This document shows positions 52,678-63,315 of a stretch of 64,000 bases of DNA, one piece after another. The stretch is taken from contig RPFO01000310.1 of the NCBI GenBank assembly GCA_009746045.1, positions 1,643,263 through 1,707,262 of the forward strand. Direction: 5' to 3'. The number at the start of each line of letters is the position of its first letter. Position 1 is the first letter of the stretch. Below the pieces are notes generated by a model. The model was not told the DNA's origin, made no database searches, and saw only the letters and a program-made list of their open reading frames with translations. The translations under genes were made by a program, and so were the position numbers. The DNA comes from Mesostigma viride (taxonomy: Eukaryota > Streptophyta > Mesostigmatophyceae > Mesostigmatales > Mesostigmataceae).

Positions 52678-55046
52678 GAGCTGGTGCAGGGTTTTGTAGC
52701 AGTCCTGCAACAGGCGACTACAACCATCTAACTCACTCTCCGTGTACCAGACTTTATCTACCTCGCTACGAGCATACATCCACTTAACCTTATACTGGCG
52801 TCGAGTACCGCGGCCTCTTTTAATGTCCCTACGGGCCACGATACTCTCTACCTCGTCCTCTACCTCACCAGTATCAGGATTATGCTCTAAAGGGGCAGGG
52901 GCTAATTCTCTACCAGCGAACGTGCTTTGGTGATAAAGCTTCAGCTGGCTTCTATTATGAAAGGTGCGCGAATGGGTCTGCCAAGAGGTAGGGATATCTA
53001 TCTCATACAAGAAATTACCTACTCTAGACAACACACGGAAGGGTCCTAAGAAGGCGGGCCTGAGTTTCACTTTAAGTTCAGCTTCGAACTTGTGAGCAAA
53101 TCGGCCAACACGAGGGCCTTGTACTAAGACTAAATCTCCTATTTCTATCTCAGGTGCTCTTCTATCTAATGAGGCACGCAACCTAGCAAGGTACTTGGCG
53201 TGCGCCCTATGGTACCCTGCAATAGCGTTGTCGTGTGCATTCCTCATCTTATCTAATAACGCCTGCACACCTTCTACGGTATCCCGGGACACATCATCCT
53301 TGTCCCTTAAAGGACTGGCTAAGAGAGAGGTAGGGGTAAGAGGTTGTCTACCTGTATCTAGGAAGAAAGGCGTATAACCATGCGCAGCCTGAGGGCAATT
53401 GTTAAGGGAAAACTCTACCAGACATAGGTAATCCTCCCAATCACTCCCAGAACCATTCACATAGTGCCGCAGAGCTTCTTCCACTACCCTATTCAGACGT
53501 TCTACTAAATGAGAAGAGGAGGAGTGGTAGGCAGTACCGAAGGTGACCTTGGTACCGATAGCAGCGAAGAACTGCTGCCAAAAATCAGAAGTAAATAACT
53601 TATCTTTGTCAGAAATAAACTGCCTACTCAAACCATGGTATCTATAAACATTATTGAGGTATAGGCGTGCACAATCGTGTGCGGTGAGTTCCAAGGGACA
53701 AGGCACGAGATGGCACATACGCGTAAAGCGATCTACAAACACAAGGATCTGAGCATTACCTTTATCATTCTTTCTAAAAGGTCCTACAAAATCCATCATA
53801 AGGGAATCCCACGGCATGATGGGGTCAGGAAGGGTCCTAGGCTCGGCTATCTGTCCTACATTGTTAGGTTTCATTTCCTGACAAGATTGGCAGGTCCTAA
53901 CATACTCATCTACATCCTAGAGAGGGAAGGCCAGTAGTAAGAACGGGCTACTAGGTCCCGTACCCGTTTACCGCCCTGGTGGGCAGCTAAATCATGCAAC
54001 TCAAAAAGCAAGGAGGAGCGACAGATAGGAGGGACATAAAGGCGCCATTGAGGGGGGGAATCTGTTATCTGCACATATAAAAACCCACCTACAAATTTAC
54101 GGGGGTATTTGCCTAACTGTTGGGGATGGGAGGCAATGGCAACTAAAGCTTCCGGCTCAGTGGCAGTAAATCTACTAATAAGGCGCTCAAGATCAGAGGT
54201 AGGCATCGCTACAGAAGTATCTATAACAGGTTTAAAGAGGTCTCCTACCGCCTTGCCAAAGAGAAGGGGAGGTCCTAGAGGGACTATATTATCATAGGAC
54301 TTTCCTGACCTAGTCGCTATATGGCTAAGCGGTATAGAAATTTTATGTTTCCCCTCCCCCCCCACAGAGACCACAGGAAGGGCCTCACACGGGAGAGAGA
54401 GTCCTACGTGAGAAAGGAGGTCAGGCATGCGAACAGCAGTATGAAAGAGATAGGCATAAGATTCATCATCCGGTAGTTCACCATAAGGGGTTACACCAAT
54501 AGTGGTAGGAACTAGAGTAGTATTGAGAACATCTAAGTCCTCGAAAAAGGAGTAATCTGCGCGACGGGAGATGGCATCAGGTACTATGTTATCTACACCT
54601 TTAACATGCTGAAGTTTAAAAGGGGAAAACTGTGCTAAAAACTCCATCCAGCGCGCTTGACGAGGGGTAAGGTTGGGTTGGGAGAGCAGATGGGTAAGGG
54701 GACGATGGTCCGTTTGTATAACTAATCTATAAGGATCTATCTCACAGGGTTCATTCAGACAAACATCAAATTGGGCACCTTTAAGAAAGTGCTGCCACGC
54801 GTGGCAACAATACACCACAGCTAAGAGTTCCTGCTGGTGTACAGGATAGTTACGCTCGGCGGGGAGCATTGTCCTAGAGATATACTCAATTGGCTGTAAG
54901 CCCTGACCCTGATCCTGGAGAAGGACGCCCCCTATAGCTACCTTACTAGCGTCTGTAGCTACCACAAAGGGTTTGGTAGTATCGGGTAGGATGAGTACGG
55001 GAGGAGAGAGGAGTAGGGATTTTAAACACTGAAAGCAGACTGACAC
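52678..55046 (-). pseudogene. pol: pol C-terminal half of gypsy B/D: RNase H, integrase, chromodomain
   Basis: Minus frames 55046-53910 and 53874-52678. The first has RNase H (TDASKVAIGGVL, QQELLAVVYC, TDHRPLTHLL) and the integrase zinc region up to YYWPSL. A small deletion near 53915 breaks the frame. The second has D in MMDFVGPF, D in ISDKDKLF, E in SSHLVERLNR, the GPY part and the chromodomain (EVESIVARRDIK...YKVKWMY). It ends at the CACTA insertion. Almost identical in protein to element E, which confirms the family. Confidence 0.9.
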
Positions 55047-56831
55047 TCACTACTCCAGATAAAGGGGATATCTTTCTTTAATAAATGATTGATAGGGGCT
55101 GCTATAGTTGCGAAACGAGGGATAAAACGCCTATAGTAAGAGCAATCCCTAAGAAACTACGTACACTTTTAACGTCGGTAGGGGTAGGCCAATCCTGAAT
55201 TGACTTAGTTTTATCCGGGTCGGTAGCGACACCGGCATCTGACAAAACATGTCCTAAAAATGGTACACTCCTACCAGAACGAACTTTAGCACGGCGAGCC
55301 CACAAGAATTTTCAGACATTATTTCTAAGACTTTCTTTAAATCACGTAGGTGCGTTTCAAAATCAGGGGAGTAAATAAGGATGTCATCTAAGTAAGCCTG
55401 AGCACAAGAACGATCGTGCTCAGCTAAAGAAACAGAGGAGAAGGAAGGATCCTTTAAATCAAAGGACACTTGGGGAAGGTGAGAATTACCCATAACAGGT
55501 CTAAGCACTTCATTCATCAACATTTGAAAAGAGGCAGGAGAATTACAGAGTCCCATAGCCGCTACTCTAAACTGATAATGACCAAAAGGGGTAGCAAAGG
55601 CGGTTTTATGACAATCCTCGGGCGCTATACGCAGTTGCCAAAAACCATCCGCACAATCCAGTACAGTGAAACAGGTAGAACCTTTAACCTTATTAAATAT
55701 ATCATCAATACGAGGTAGAGGGTATTTAGACTTCACAGTGATATCATTTAACTTCCTATAATCAGTAACTAAACGAAACTTGCCATTTGGCTTAGGGACT
55801 AACAGGACACCAGCTGAGTAGGGGGAGTTACTAGGCTCTATCAATCCTGCTTCTAATAGTGACACTAAAATCTGTTTTAGTTCCTTTAACTCGGTAGGGC
55901 CCATTCTATACATCGGAGAGTGCGTAGGAACTGCACCGTCCTTAACTACACGGTGTAAAACAGAACGAGGAGGAGGATAAGAAGGAGTCTTTTCTTCAAA
56001 AACTTTGGAGGAATCTATCACAGCCATGTATCTTACTATTTCGTTTTCAGTAAATCCCACCCCTATTGTATCCACTGTGTTCACATCTATATCCACACTA
56101 TTATTAGGGATAGGTATCTCCTGTACTTCTAACTGAAGGAACATACATAATAAATATCCATATTCCTTTAGTTCAGATCGCAATTCATCATTGGACATTA
56201 ATACTTCAGGTATAGGTCTTACAGGAGGATCAACAGGTGTAGGAGGAGTAATATCTACCAAGGATAAATTTTCTACTCTATAATGACGTTCCGGTACCCA
56301 GTAAGAGCTATCTGGAAACCAAATGACCATGGTATCATAATTAATAGTAATCTTATTATCCTGGTGCCAATCTAATCCTAGTAATACATCAGCGGTAGTG
56401 ATAGGGCCTATAGTGGCCGTCAGGTTGACAGTACGTCCTTGTATGACCAGGGGAAGGGACACCGTACCCGGGGAATGACTGGTGCGACCGTCAGCATAAT
56501 GGACAGTGACAGGCTTGGTGTGAGGGATAGGGACTAGTCCTAAACGCCTAACTAGGGCCTCGCTCACAAAGGAGCTAGCCGCACCGCTATCCACTAACAC
56601 AGAGACATTCAAAAGTTCATCAGCATGCAAGAAGGGGTCTACAACAGTGTGGGGAACGGTTAAGCCACCATTCAAAAACATAAGAGGACGGACACGTAGT
56701 GGTAGGGATGATTCAGCTCCTACAGAGGTTATAAAAACAGGCAGGCAAAAATTATTATCTGGGGTACTATCTAAGGACCTGTCCAGGTTACCCCCGGCTG
56801 ACAGGCCTACTGTTCCCCCTCCCCCCCACAT
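55047..56831 (-). pseudogene. pol: pol N-terminal half of gypsy B/D: protease and RT
   Basis: Minus frame 56831-55254 (525 codons): VLVDSGAASSF, LLGLDWHQDN, the RT entry PKPNGKFRLVTDYRKLNDIT, the FTVLDCADGFWQL block, FQMLMNEVLRPVM and AYLDDILIYS. Deletions near 55310, 55140 and 55035 cause frameshifts into 55305-55102 and onward. Here the TDYRKLND codons, lost in E, are intact, so this copy shows the ancestral sequence at that spot. Confidence 0.9.
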
Positions 56832-58212
56832 CCATTGGGACTAACCCCGAAGAAGTCCCTGGCGAAAAAGCCACTGCTGGAGGGTCACGAGGGAGCGAAG
56901 AGGGTGCAGGAGCCTGATTATCATAGGGGAACCCTGAGGGTCCTGTCTGCACAGCATTCAGCCTACTAGGGGTAGCTGAGGGAATGCGTCCTGGAGTGGG
57001 ACGAATAGGAGCACGCTGAGGGGTACGAGGAGGGCGAGCATCGGGATGAGGGGGAGCACCCGAAAGGAACTTGGGGCACTCACGTTTAAGATGACCTACT
57101 TCCTTACAATGATAGCATGTGATATGAGAACATCAAGAGCCGAAAGGTCGGTAACACAAATGTCTAATTCTTCTACATAGGAGTTCTCCTCCTCAGGGGT
57201 AAGGCTAATGTTATTAATACGGGAGCGGGTAGGAAGAGAAGGGGTGGTGAAGAAATCTGCTACGCGTAAGAGATGCTGGCGCACATGCTTGAGGGGTAGA
57301 TCAGTAAAACGGTAGGCAGAGAACTGGCGCTTTACCTCACGTAATAAGGGTCTACTGAGGCCTTGTAGGAAACGAGCACGTACTTCTGCGCCCGACAAAT
57401 CCCTAATTCGTACCATCTGTGCATCAAATTCTTTCATATATTCCCTAAACGGTTTAGTACCCTGCTGCAAGGTACCAAAGGCTAATCTATCCTGCCAATC
57501 TGCATCCGGAGGAACTAAATGGCTCTCTAATCGCTTAAACAATTCTGCTACTGAGTTAGGGTAGGCATGAGAGGCCAAGGATTCACACTGAATGAGGTTA
57601 GCAAGCTCAGGGGTAATACAGGTAGTAAGATAGTGAGGGACTAATGCAGTATCAGGGAGACGCCATCTATTATGATTTTGCCACGACTCTGTGTTCTGGG
57701 TAAGCAACATAATAAAAGTGAAAAACTGTTGAGGGGTAGACTTGACATCCAACTTGGGAAGGTTAGCAAAGAGGGGAAGAGCAGGGGGCTAGGAGGATGG
57801 GAAGGATCAGATTTACCCATAGGACCACTGTCTTCCACTGCTACATACGAGGGATAGAAAGAAGGAAGAGAAAAGGTTTTGGATAGGGGTCAAGAAGGGG
57901 CCACCGTTTCAGGATGGTGCCCATAAGAGAAGGGAACAGTATATTGTTCACGAAGGGAGGAGTAGGCGAAATGATCATAATTTCTGTCATCTAGAGGCAT
58001 GGTGCTGAAATCACTATTAACTTCTAACTCAGCCACACGGGTAGGGACCTGGGCAGCCTCGTAGGCCGTGTCAGGGTAGGACCAAGAAGCAGGAGGATAA
58101 AATGGAACTGCACTAGGGTGACCAGAGGGGCCGACAGGGGCAGAGGTACGCCCCGTGTTATGAGCAGGGATGGAAGGCACAGGGTGAGGAGGAGGCCTAG
58201 AAGCATTCCCTA
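56832..58212 (-). pseudogene. gag: gag of gypsy B/D, 5' truncated and frameshifted
   Basis: Minus strand, starting in ASRPPPHPVPSIPAHN, which matches E gag around 26726. A TGA replaces an Arg codon in SRP (57890-57892). A one-base loss occurs near 57790, and another near 57130 just before the zinc knuckle. The core block (LTQNTESW, SHLVPPDADWQDRLAFGTLQ, LSRPLLREVKRQF) is intact in frame 57752-57096. The N-terminal Asn-rich part, leader and 5' LTR are lost beyond 58212. Confidence 0.85.
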
Positions 58213-58327
58213 AGCTCGTCTGGATTTGTACTAGAACACGCAATTTGTAGTTCATTTTGAAAAGTTGTATTTTATTGAATTTAAAGTTTCCACTTAAGTC
58301 TCTGAGGAAGGGGAAGTTCATAGGACC

Positions 58328-58544
58328 CGTGACACCGTGACATCGTGACACCGTGACACCGTGACACCTCAAAATGCATATAAACACACATCTTTGCAGG
58401 TATGCAGTGATTATTAATGGGGATGATGTATTCAATGGGTCATTGCAAGTTTTACCTATGCTTCTGACACCGTGACACCGTGACACCGTGACACCGTGAC
58501 ACCGTGACACCGTGACACCGTGACACCGTGACACCGTGACACCG
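58328..58544. repeat. (CCGTGACA)n minisatellite arrays
   Basis: An 8-bp unit CCGTGACA (GTGACACC) repeats about 5 times at 58328-58370 and about 10 times at 58467-58543. Related GTGTCACG units recur inverted at 59437-59450, 59520-59537 and 59642-59660. Mirror-arranged motifs of this sort suggest subterminal transposase sites. Confidence 0.8.
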
Positions 58545-58825
58545 CAAATACCACGTATACACCTTCATAATAATCCTAGTAGAGACATTCATTTCTCCAT
58601 ACATCTCGGTCATCTCACCATATATCGTCTCATGTTGATGTATTCTTGTTGTGCGTGTAGGTACCTTGCCGGGTCATGACAAGTTCAGCCATTCCTCGTT
58701 TATGCGGTCCAACGTCGCTTCAATAGGGCATGTGATTAATATCTGGTAACAACTTATATATGTTGGCACGCCATGCGTCCAGGAATAGCTGTCTCACTTA
58801 ATATGCATGCAAGCAACCATCAAAA

Positions 58826-59230
58826 TCACTTTGTCATGAAATCACTTGCCGGGATTTCAGTTTCTCGCTGGCCGGCCTGAAAAAGCTGGTTCTTTATAAA
58901 CTCTTTCCGATCCGCAGGCTTCTTAGACCACATGTCGGTCCTCATCGTCCTGAGCTCCTCGAAATGCACGCTTCTCAAACAATGGCGGCCACAACCACAG
59001 TCCCAGTCCCTGCAAAGTGCCGCAGCCAAGGACGAATCCTGGGTGCATTTCGCCAACACGGCGGCTGCAGATAACCGGACCCCGCGCCTCGCCATCATAT
59101 TGAACACGACGACGCCCAGGAGTAATAGCAAGAAGAACATTCCCAAAACCTGCCAACCCAGCGCCCCCGCACTGGGCTCCATGAAAACGCCGGGTCTCGC
59201 CATGGCTATGTCAACTGGGCAATGTTGCAA
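58826..59230 (-). CDS. Hypothetical protein or exon with one membrane helix and Cys-rich motif
   Basis: 134 codons on the minus strand. A hydrophobic stretch at about residues 28-48 (WQVLGMFFLLLLLGVVVFNMM) could be a membrane segment. It is followed by CRDWDCGCGRHCLRSV and a basic KKPADRKEFIKNQLFQ. The CGCG..CL...F...R...W.......RK.FI..QL pattern resembles the N-terminal region of some transposon-encoded proteins. GTGATT follows directly after the last codons, so this might be a first exon. No firm identification. Confidence 0.35.
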   Translation of the reverse strand: MQHCPVDIAMARPGVFMEPSAGALGWQVLGMFFLLLLLGVVVFNMMARRGVRLSAAAVLAKCTQDSSLAAALCRDWDCGCGRHCLRSVHFEELRTMRTDMWSKKPADRKEFIKNQLFQAGQRETEIPASDFMTK

Positions 59231-59447
59231 ACATCATTTGTCCCCCCCCCTCCCCATCTATTTCTACGTTGGCAGATGGCAAACGTAGATCCCCACGCCA
59301 TGTGTGGGGGGGAATAAAACATGGCAGACCGGGATGTCACGCCAGCCCGGTCTGCCCGAGTTGTTTAGCCCATGTTACCTCATTTGGCAGCGATCACCAT
59401 CGCTGCCGCTCTCGTGAATTCGGGGTGAAAGCGCACGGTGTCACGGT

Positions 59448-59730
59448 GTCTCAACATGTTTGTAGTTGGTTTGTAGTTGGTGTCTCGGTGTCTCAGAAAC
59501 TCGTGGTCCGCATTGAGTGGGTGTCACGGTGTCACGACATCTGATTGGCCCGGTTCAGATTCGTTTTTTTTTAAATTTTTTTTTAATTCGTTTTTTTTTT
59601 TTTTTTATTTGGGGCGAATCTGAACCGGGCCAATCAGATGTCGTGACACCGTGACACCCACTCAATGCGGACCACGAGTTTCTGAGACACCGAGACACCA
59701 ACTACAAACCAACTACAAACATGTTGAGAC
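59448..59730. repeat. Perfect 116-bp inverted repeat (foldback/MITE-like)
   Basis: Left arm 59448-59563 and right arm 59615-59730 are exact reverse complements, separated by 51 bp of T-rich DNA with runs of 9-16 T. The arms include the GTGTCACGGTGTCACG motif and TTTGTAGTTGG twice. No protein. It could form a very stable hairpin or act as a small-RNA source. Confidence 0.95.
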
Positions 59731-60240
59731 ATGGGTGTCACAACCGATGTCACAAGGTGTGCAGCAGGTATTTCCTTTCAATCCCCGAGGAAATTATCAA
59801 CCATTCATCGGCCATTCTGGTCAGGATAGCTAAGAATGGCTAGCGAATAAAAAGGCAGTATCGAGGCTGGAAATTTTAGTGTATGCTCCTAGGGCCATAT
59901 ATTACTTGCCGTTATTTTTTTTCGCCACAAATTCTGCGGAGTCCTTCCATTTTGGCGTCATTCACAGGTGGGTGCCTGTTTTGTCGCCGATTTTCTCTCG
60001 ACCCCACCTACCTGCAGCAAAAAATTTTCCCGATGAAAGTCGCCCTAACATCTGGTTTTTGACACTAACCGACGCATTTTTTAGTTTTTAAGGCCTTGAC
60101 CGAAGCACTTTTTTCATTACCGGCTCAGTTTGCTTTAACCGAGCTGGCGCGATTTTTAATCCAATTTCTAGGCTGGGCCAGGCGTCGCAGACCCGTAATC
60201 CGTTTTTAAGTGCTTTTGTGCCCGATATCGTGTCTTTTGC
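59731..60240. other. Stretch without a firm gene
   Basis: Mixed-composition sequence. May be the 5' region or first intron of the following gene, since TTGCAG at 60236-60241 is a good acceptor site. Confidence 0.4.
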
Positions 60241-60241
60241 A

Positions 60242-61659
60242 GGCGTTCTTGGCATCAAAGACGCCGTGGCGTCAGGGGCTAAAACGGACCTCCGCACGTT
60301 CGTTAACTGCGGCGAGCATGTCAATGCCGCCAGCAATTTTTGCTGCCGCGTCTGTGAAACGATTGCGATGCAAGACCGTTGTCGACGTGACGGAGTGGTA
60401 TGTGCACATTCAGGTGCGAATTTCTTCGCTGTTGAAACCCCGGCCGGTAGCAGACAAGTATTTCACCGTATCCCCTTTCCCCGAGTCTCTCTTTTCCGTC
60501 ATGTTTTCATCTTACGGAAAGCGCGTATAAAGCATCAGTGAGCGACAGTATGATGGCGAGCCGTTTGCTCGCATCAGGGCTGTGCGGCTTATTCTAGAGA
60601 GAAGCGACATCAAGCAGATTTTGCAGCCGGATGTGAGGGAGGGGCCCTGCTGGGGTGGGAATAAACTGCTGTGAGTGACCGATCCACTCCCTTCCTCCCT
60701 CCCTCCCTCCCTCCCTCCCTCCCTCCCTCCTCCCTCCTCCCTCCCTCCCTCCCTCCCTCCCTCCTCCCTCCCTCCCTCCTCCCTCCCTCCTCCCTCCCTC
60801 CCTCCCTCCCTCCCTCCCTCCCTCCCTCCCTCCTCCCTCCCTCCCCCTCCCTCCTCCCTCCCTCCCTCCCTCCCTCCCTCCCTCCCTCCTCCCTCCCTCC
60901 CTCCCTCCCTCCTCCCTCCCTCCCTCCCTCCCTCCCTCCCTCCCTCCCTCCCTCCCTCCCTCCCTCCCTCCCTCCCTCCCTCCCTCCCTCCCTCCCTCCC
61001 TCCCTCCCTCCCTCCCTCCCTCCCTCCCTCCCTCCCTCCCTCCCTCCCTCCCTCCCTCCCTCCTCCCTCCCTCCCTCCCTCCCTCCTCCCTCCCTCCCTC
61101 CCTCCCTTCCTCCCTCGTGAACTCACTCGTGGACTCACTCCCTCACTCACTCACCCACCCACCCACCCACCCACCCACCCACCCACCCACCCACCCACCC
61201 ACCCACCCACCCACCACCCACCCACCCACCCACCCACCCACCCACCCACCCACCCACCCACCCACCCACCCACCCACCCACCCACCCACCCACCCACCCA
61301 CCCACCCACCCACCCACCCACCCACCCACCCACCCACCACCCACCCACCCACCCACCCACCCACCCACCCCCCCCCCCACCCACCCACCCACCCCACCCA
61401 CCCACCCACCCACCCACCCACCCACCCACCCACCCACCCACCCACCCACCCACCCACCCACCCACCCACCCACCACCCACCCACCCACCCACCCACCCAC
61501 CCACCCACCCACCCACCCACCCACCCACCCACCCACCCACCCACCCACCCACCCACCCACCCACCCACCACCCACCCACCCACCCACCCACCCACCCACC
61601 CACCCACCCACCCACCCACCCACCCACCACACCACCCACCCACCCACTCACCACCACAC

Positions 61660-61711
<52 letters not shown>

Positions 61712-62090
61712 CCACCACTCACTCACTCACTCACTCACTCACTCACTCACTCACTCACTCACTCACTCACTCACTCACTCACTCACTCACTCACTCACTC
61801 ACTCACTCACTCACTCACTCACTCACTCACTCACTCACTCACTCACTCACTCACTCACTCACTCACTCACTCACTCACTCACTCACTCACTCACTCACTC
61901 ACTCACTCACTTAGTAACTTGCACATGCACCACATGCGCAAGGAGGACACCAAGAGCTTCACCAACCACCGTCGAAAGCTTGGCTGTGATGCCAAGGGCA
62001 AGGGTGTGGGGGTGTCCATGTTGACACAGTGCATGAAGGCTGACAAGGTCAGGCAGAGATTGTGCAGGGAGGTGCCACTACCTCCTAGCT
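60242..62090 (+). CDS. Probable spliced gene with microsatellite intron (unknown product)
   Basis: Three exon candidates fit. Exon a: 60242 to about 60400, after TTGCAG and before GTATGT, Cys-rich (FVNCGEHVNAASNFCCRVCETIAMQDRC). Exon b: 60539-60668, after CATCAG and before GTGAGT, reading RQYDGEPFARIRAVRLILERSDIKQILQPDVREGPCWGGNK. Exon c: 61914-62090, after TTAG, reading HMHHMRKEDTKSFTNHRRKLGCDAKGKG...CREVPLPPS and then TAG. Joining b to c keeps the frame (CT plus T gives a Leu codon). The b-c join is well supported by splice sites and frame; exon a is tentative. No known domain was recognised, and earlier exons were not found. Confidence 0.5.
60669..61913 (+). repeat. Compound microsatellite (CCCT)n-(CCCA)n-(GCAC)n-(ACTC)n, probably one intron
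   Basis: Runs in order: CCCT with CCTCCCT interruptions (about 60688-61113), CCCA with CCACCCA interruptions (about 61141-61655), GCAC (about 61661-61712) and ACTC (about 61715-61911). The block starts right after a GTGAGT donor and ends in CACTTAG. Strongly strand-asymmetric: nearly no G on the plus strand outside the GCAC part. The opposite strand could form G-quadruplexes. Confidence 0.9.
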
Positions 62091-62520
62091 AGCGATACCG
62101 AGATGAGGGCGCGCAAACGCATCAGCGCCATGCCGCGTGTTGAGTAATTTGCAACTACATTACTTGGCATGCTGTGGGTGCACGTGTAAAATGACCTTTC
62201 TAGCCATGCATGCGACAGCTGCCAATATTATGTTCAGCAAGCTCCTCCCTATAATAGAAATTGCGTGAGCATCCACATGGCCACATGTGCATATTGTCAG
62301 CTGTGTCTATATCAATGAACTTTTATGTATGTCTCCTGGACGGGTTGTCTTACATCACTCGTGAATGGTTTCCATGTTTTAGTGAGTCATCTTATTTGAG
62401 TTGACCAGATTGTCTCCTTGATATTCCACACTGGCAGTTTCGCATCCATGGGTAAGAATTTGTAATGGAAACTGGCAGGTATGGCATTGATAGCTCTACC
62501 AAATAGAACATGATCGGCCT
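62091..62520. other. Stretch without a recognised gene
   Basis: Moderately AT-rich DNA after the stop of the spliced gene. Nothing else supported. Confidence 0.4.
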
Positions 62521-63020
62521 GAATTTTTGTGGAATGTCTAAAATCATGATGGCTAAGATGCATGCAAGTTTCCAGCCTCAACAGAGCACATCTTGTACGG
62601 AAACTGCACTGAAATGTGATGAAAAATACGAAAAACGTGCATTTTTGGTAACATTTGTGAGCAAACTGACATCAAATACCCTCTGATGGTTCTGAATTTT
62701 TGTGGAATGTCTAAAATAATGATGGCAAAGATGCATGCAAGTTTCCAGCCTGAACTGAGCACATCTTGTATGGAAACTGCCATGGAATGTGATGAAAAAT
62801 ACGAAAAACGTGCATTTTTGGTAACATTTGTGAGCAAACTGACATCAAATACCCTATGATGGACCTGAATTTTTGTGGGATGTCTAGAATAATGATGTTT
62901 AAGATGCCTACAAGTTTCCAGCCTCAACCGAGCACAGCTTGTATGGAAACTGCAATGAAATGTGATGAAAAATACAAAAAACGCACATTTTTGCTAGCAT
63001 TTGGTGGCATTTTGTTACCA
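62521..63020. repeat. 173-bp tandem repeat, nearly three copies
   Basis: The unit starting GAATTTTTGTGGAATGTC begins at 62521, 62694 and 62867, exactly 173 bp apart each time. The copies differ at scattered sites, and the third fades after about 150 bp. Each unit carries GAAACTGC and AAAAATACGAAAAACG-type segments. Satellite-like; no coding capacity. Confidence 0.9.
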
Positions 63021-63315
63021 AATGCGGTTGGATGACCATCAGATCTTGTGTACAGTCATTAGTCATGAGTATCAACTTACTTGCAAACAGCCAGGTCAAG
63101 AACTCTTTATTTGCATATTAGAATGTATTTGTTTATATTAAAATCTGGAAAACTGCTAAAAATAGAAATGCCAAAAATAGGTCAGCTGAGGTCCGGTAAG
63201 TCCGGAAAGTTGCAATCCTTCTACTGGTGTCCTGAACATGCTACCTACCAAGATCTAGCATGTTTCGACAATATTTGCATCGTACAGGAGTTATAAGGCT
63301 GTTTTTTGGCACTTT

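Larger units (their letters stand above)
10031..58212 (-). mobile_element. Gypsy element B/D (minus strand), split by elements C and CACTA
   Basis: In minus orientation: gag and pol at 58212-52678, CACTA insertion, third ORF at 22891-20798, element C insertion, end of third ORF at 11235-10952, and 3' LTR at 10583-10031. Domain order and sequence match element E. The 5' LTR, leader and first part of gag are cut off at 58212. Net length with insertions removed is about 8.9 kb; adding the missing part as measured in E (about 1.9 kb) gives 10.8 kb, the same as E. Multiple frameshifts and stops show it is inactive. Confidence 0.75.
58213..59447. mobile_element. Unclassified insertion breaking gypsy B/D gag
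   Basis: Homology to gypsy gag stops at 58212. What follows is unrelated DNA with two (CCGTGACA)n arrays, a short membrane-type ORF on the minus strand, and then the 59448-59730 inverted repeat. No matching end or target duplication could be fixed, so this could also be a rearrangement breakpoint. Confidence 0.4.

Noticed and set aside
58328-58534. Frame with repeated SRCHGVTV units on the minus strand
   Set aside because: Product of the 8-bp CCGTGACA repeat, fused by chance to gag remnants.
60675-62024. A 449-codon reading frame of Pro/Ser, Pro/Thr/His and Ser/Leu/Thr/His repeats, plus Gly/Arg and Gly/Val/Trp frames on the other strand
   Set aside because: These are translations of tetranucleotide microsatellites, open in most frames by composition. 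The block has splice-site borders and is better read as an intron.
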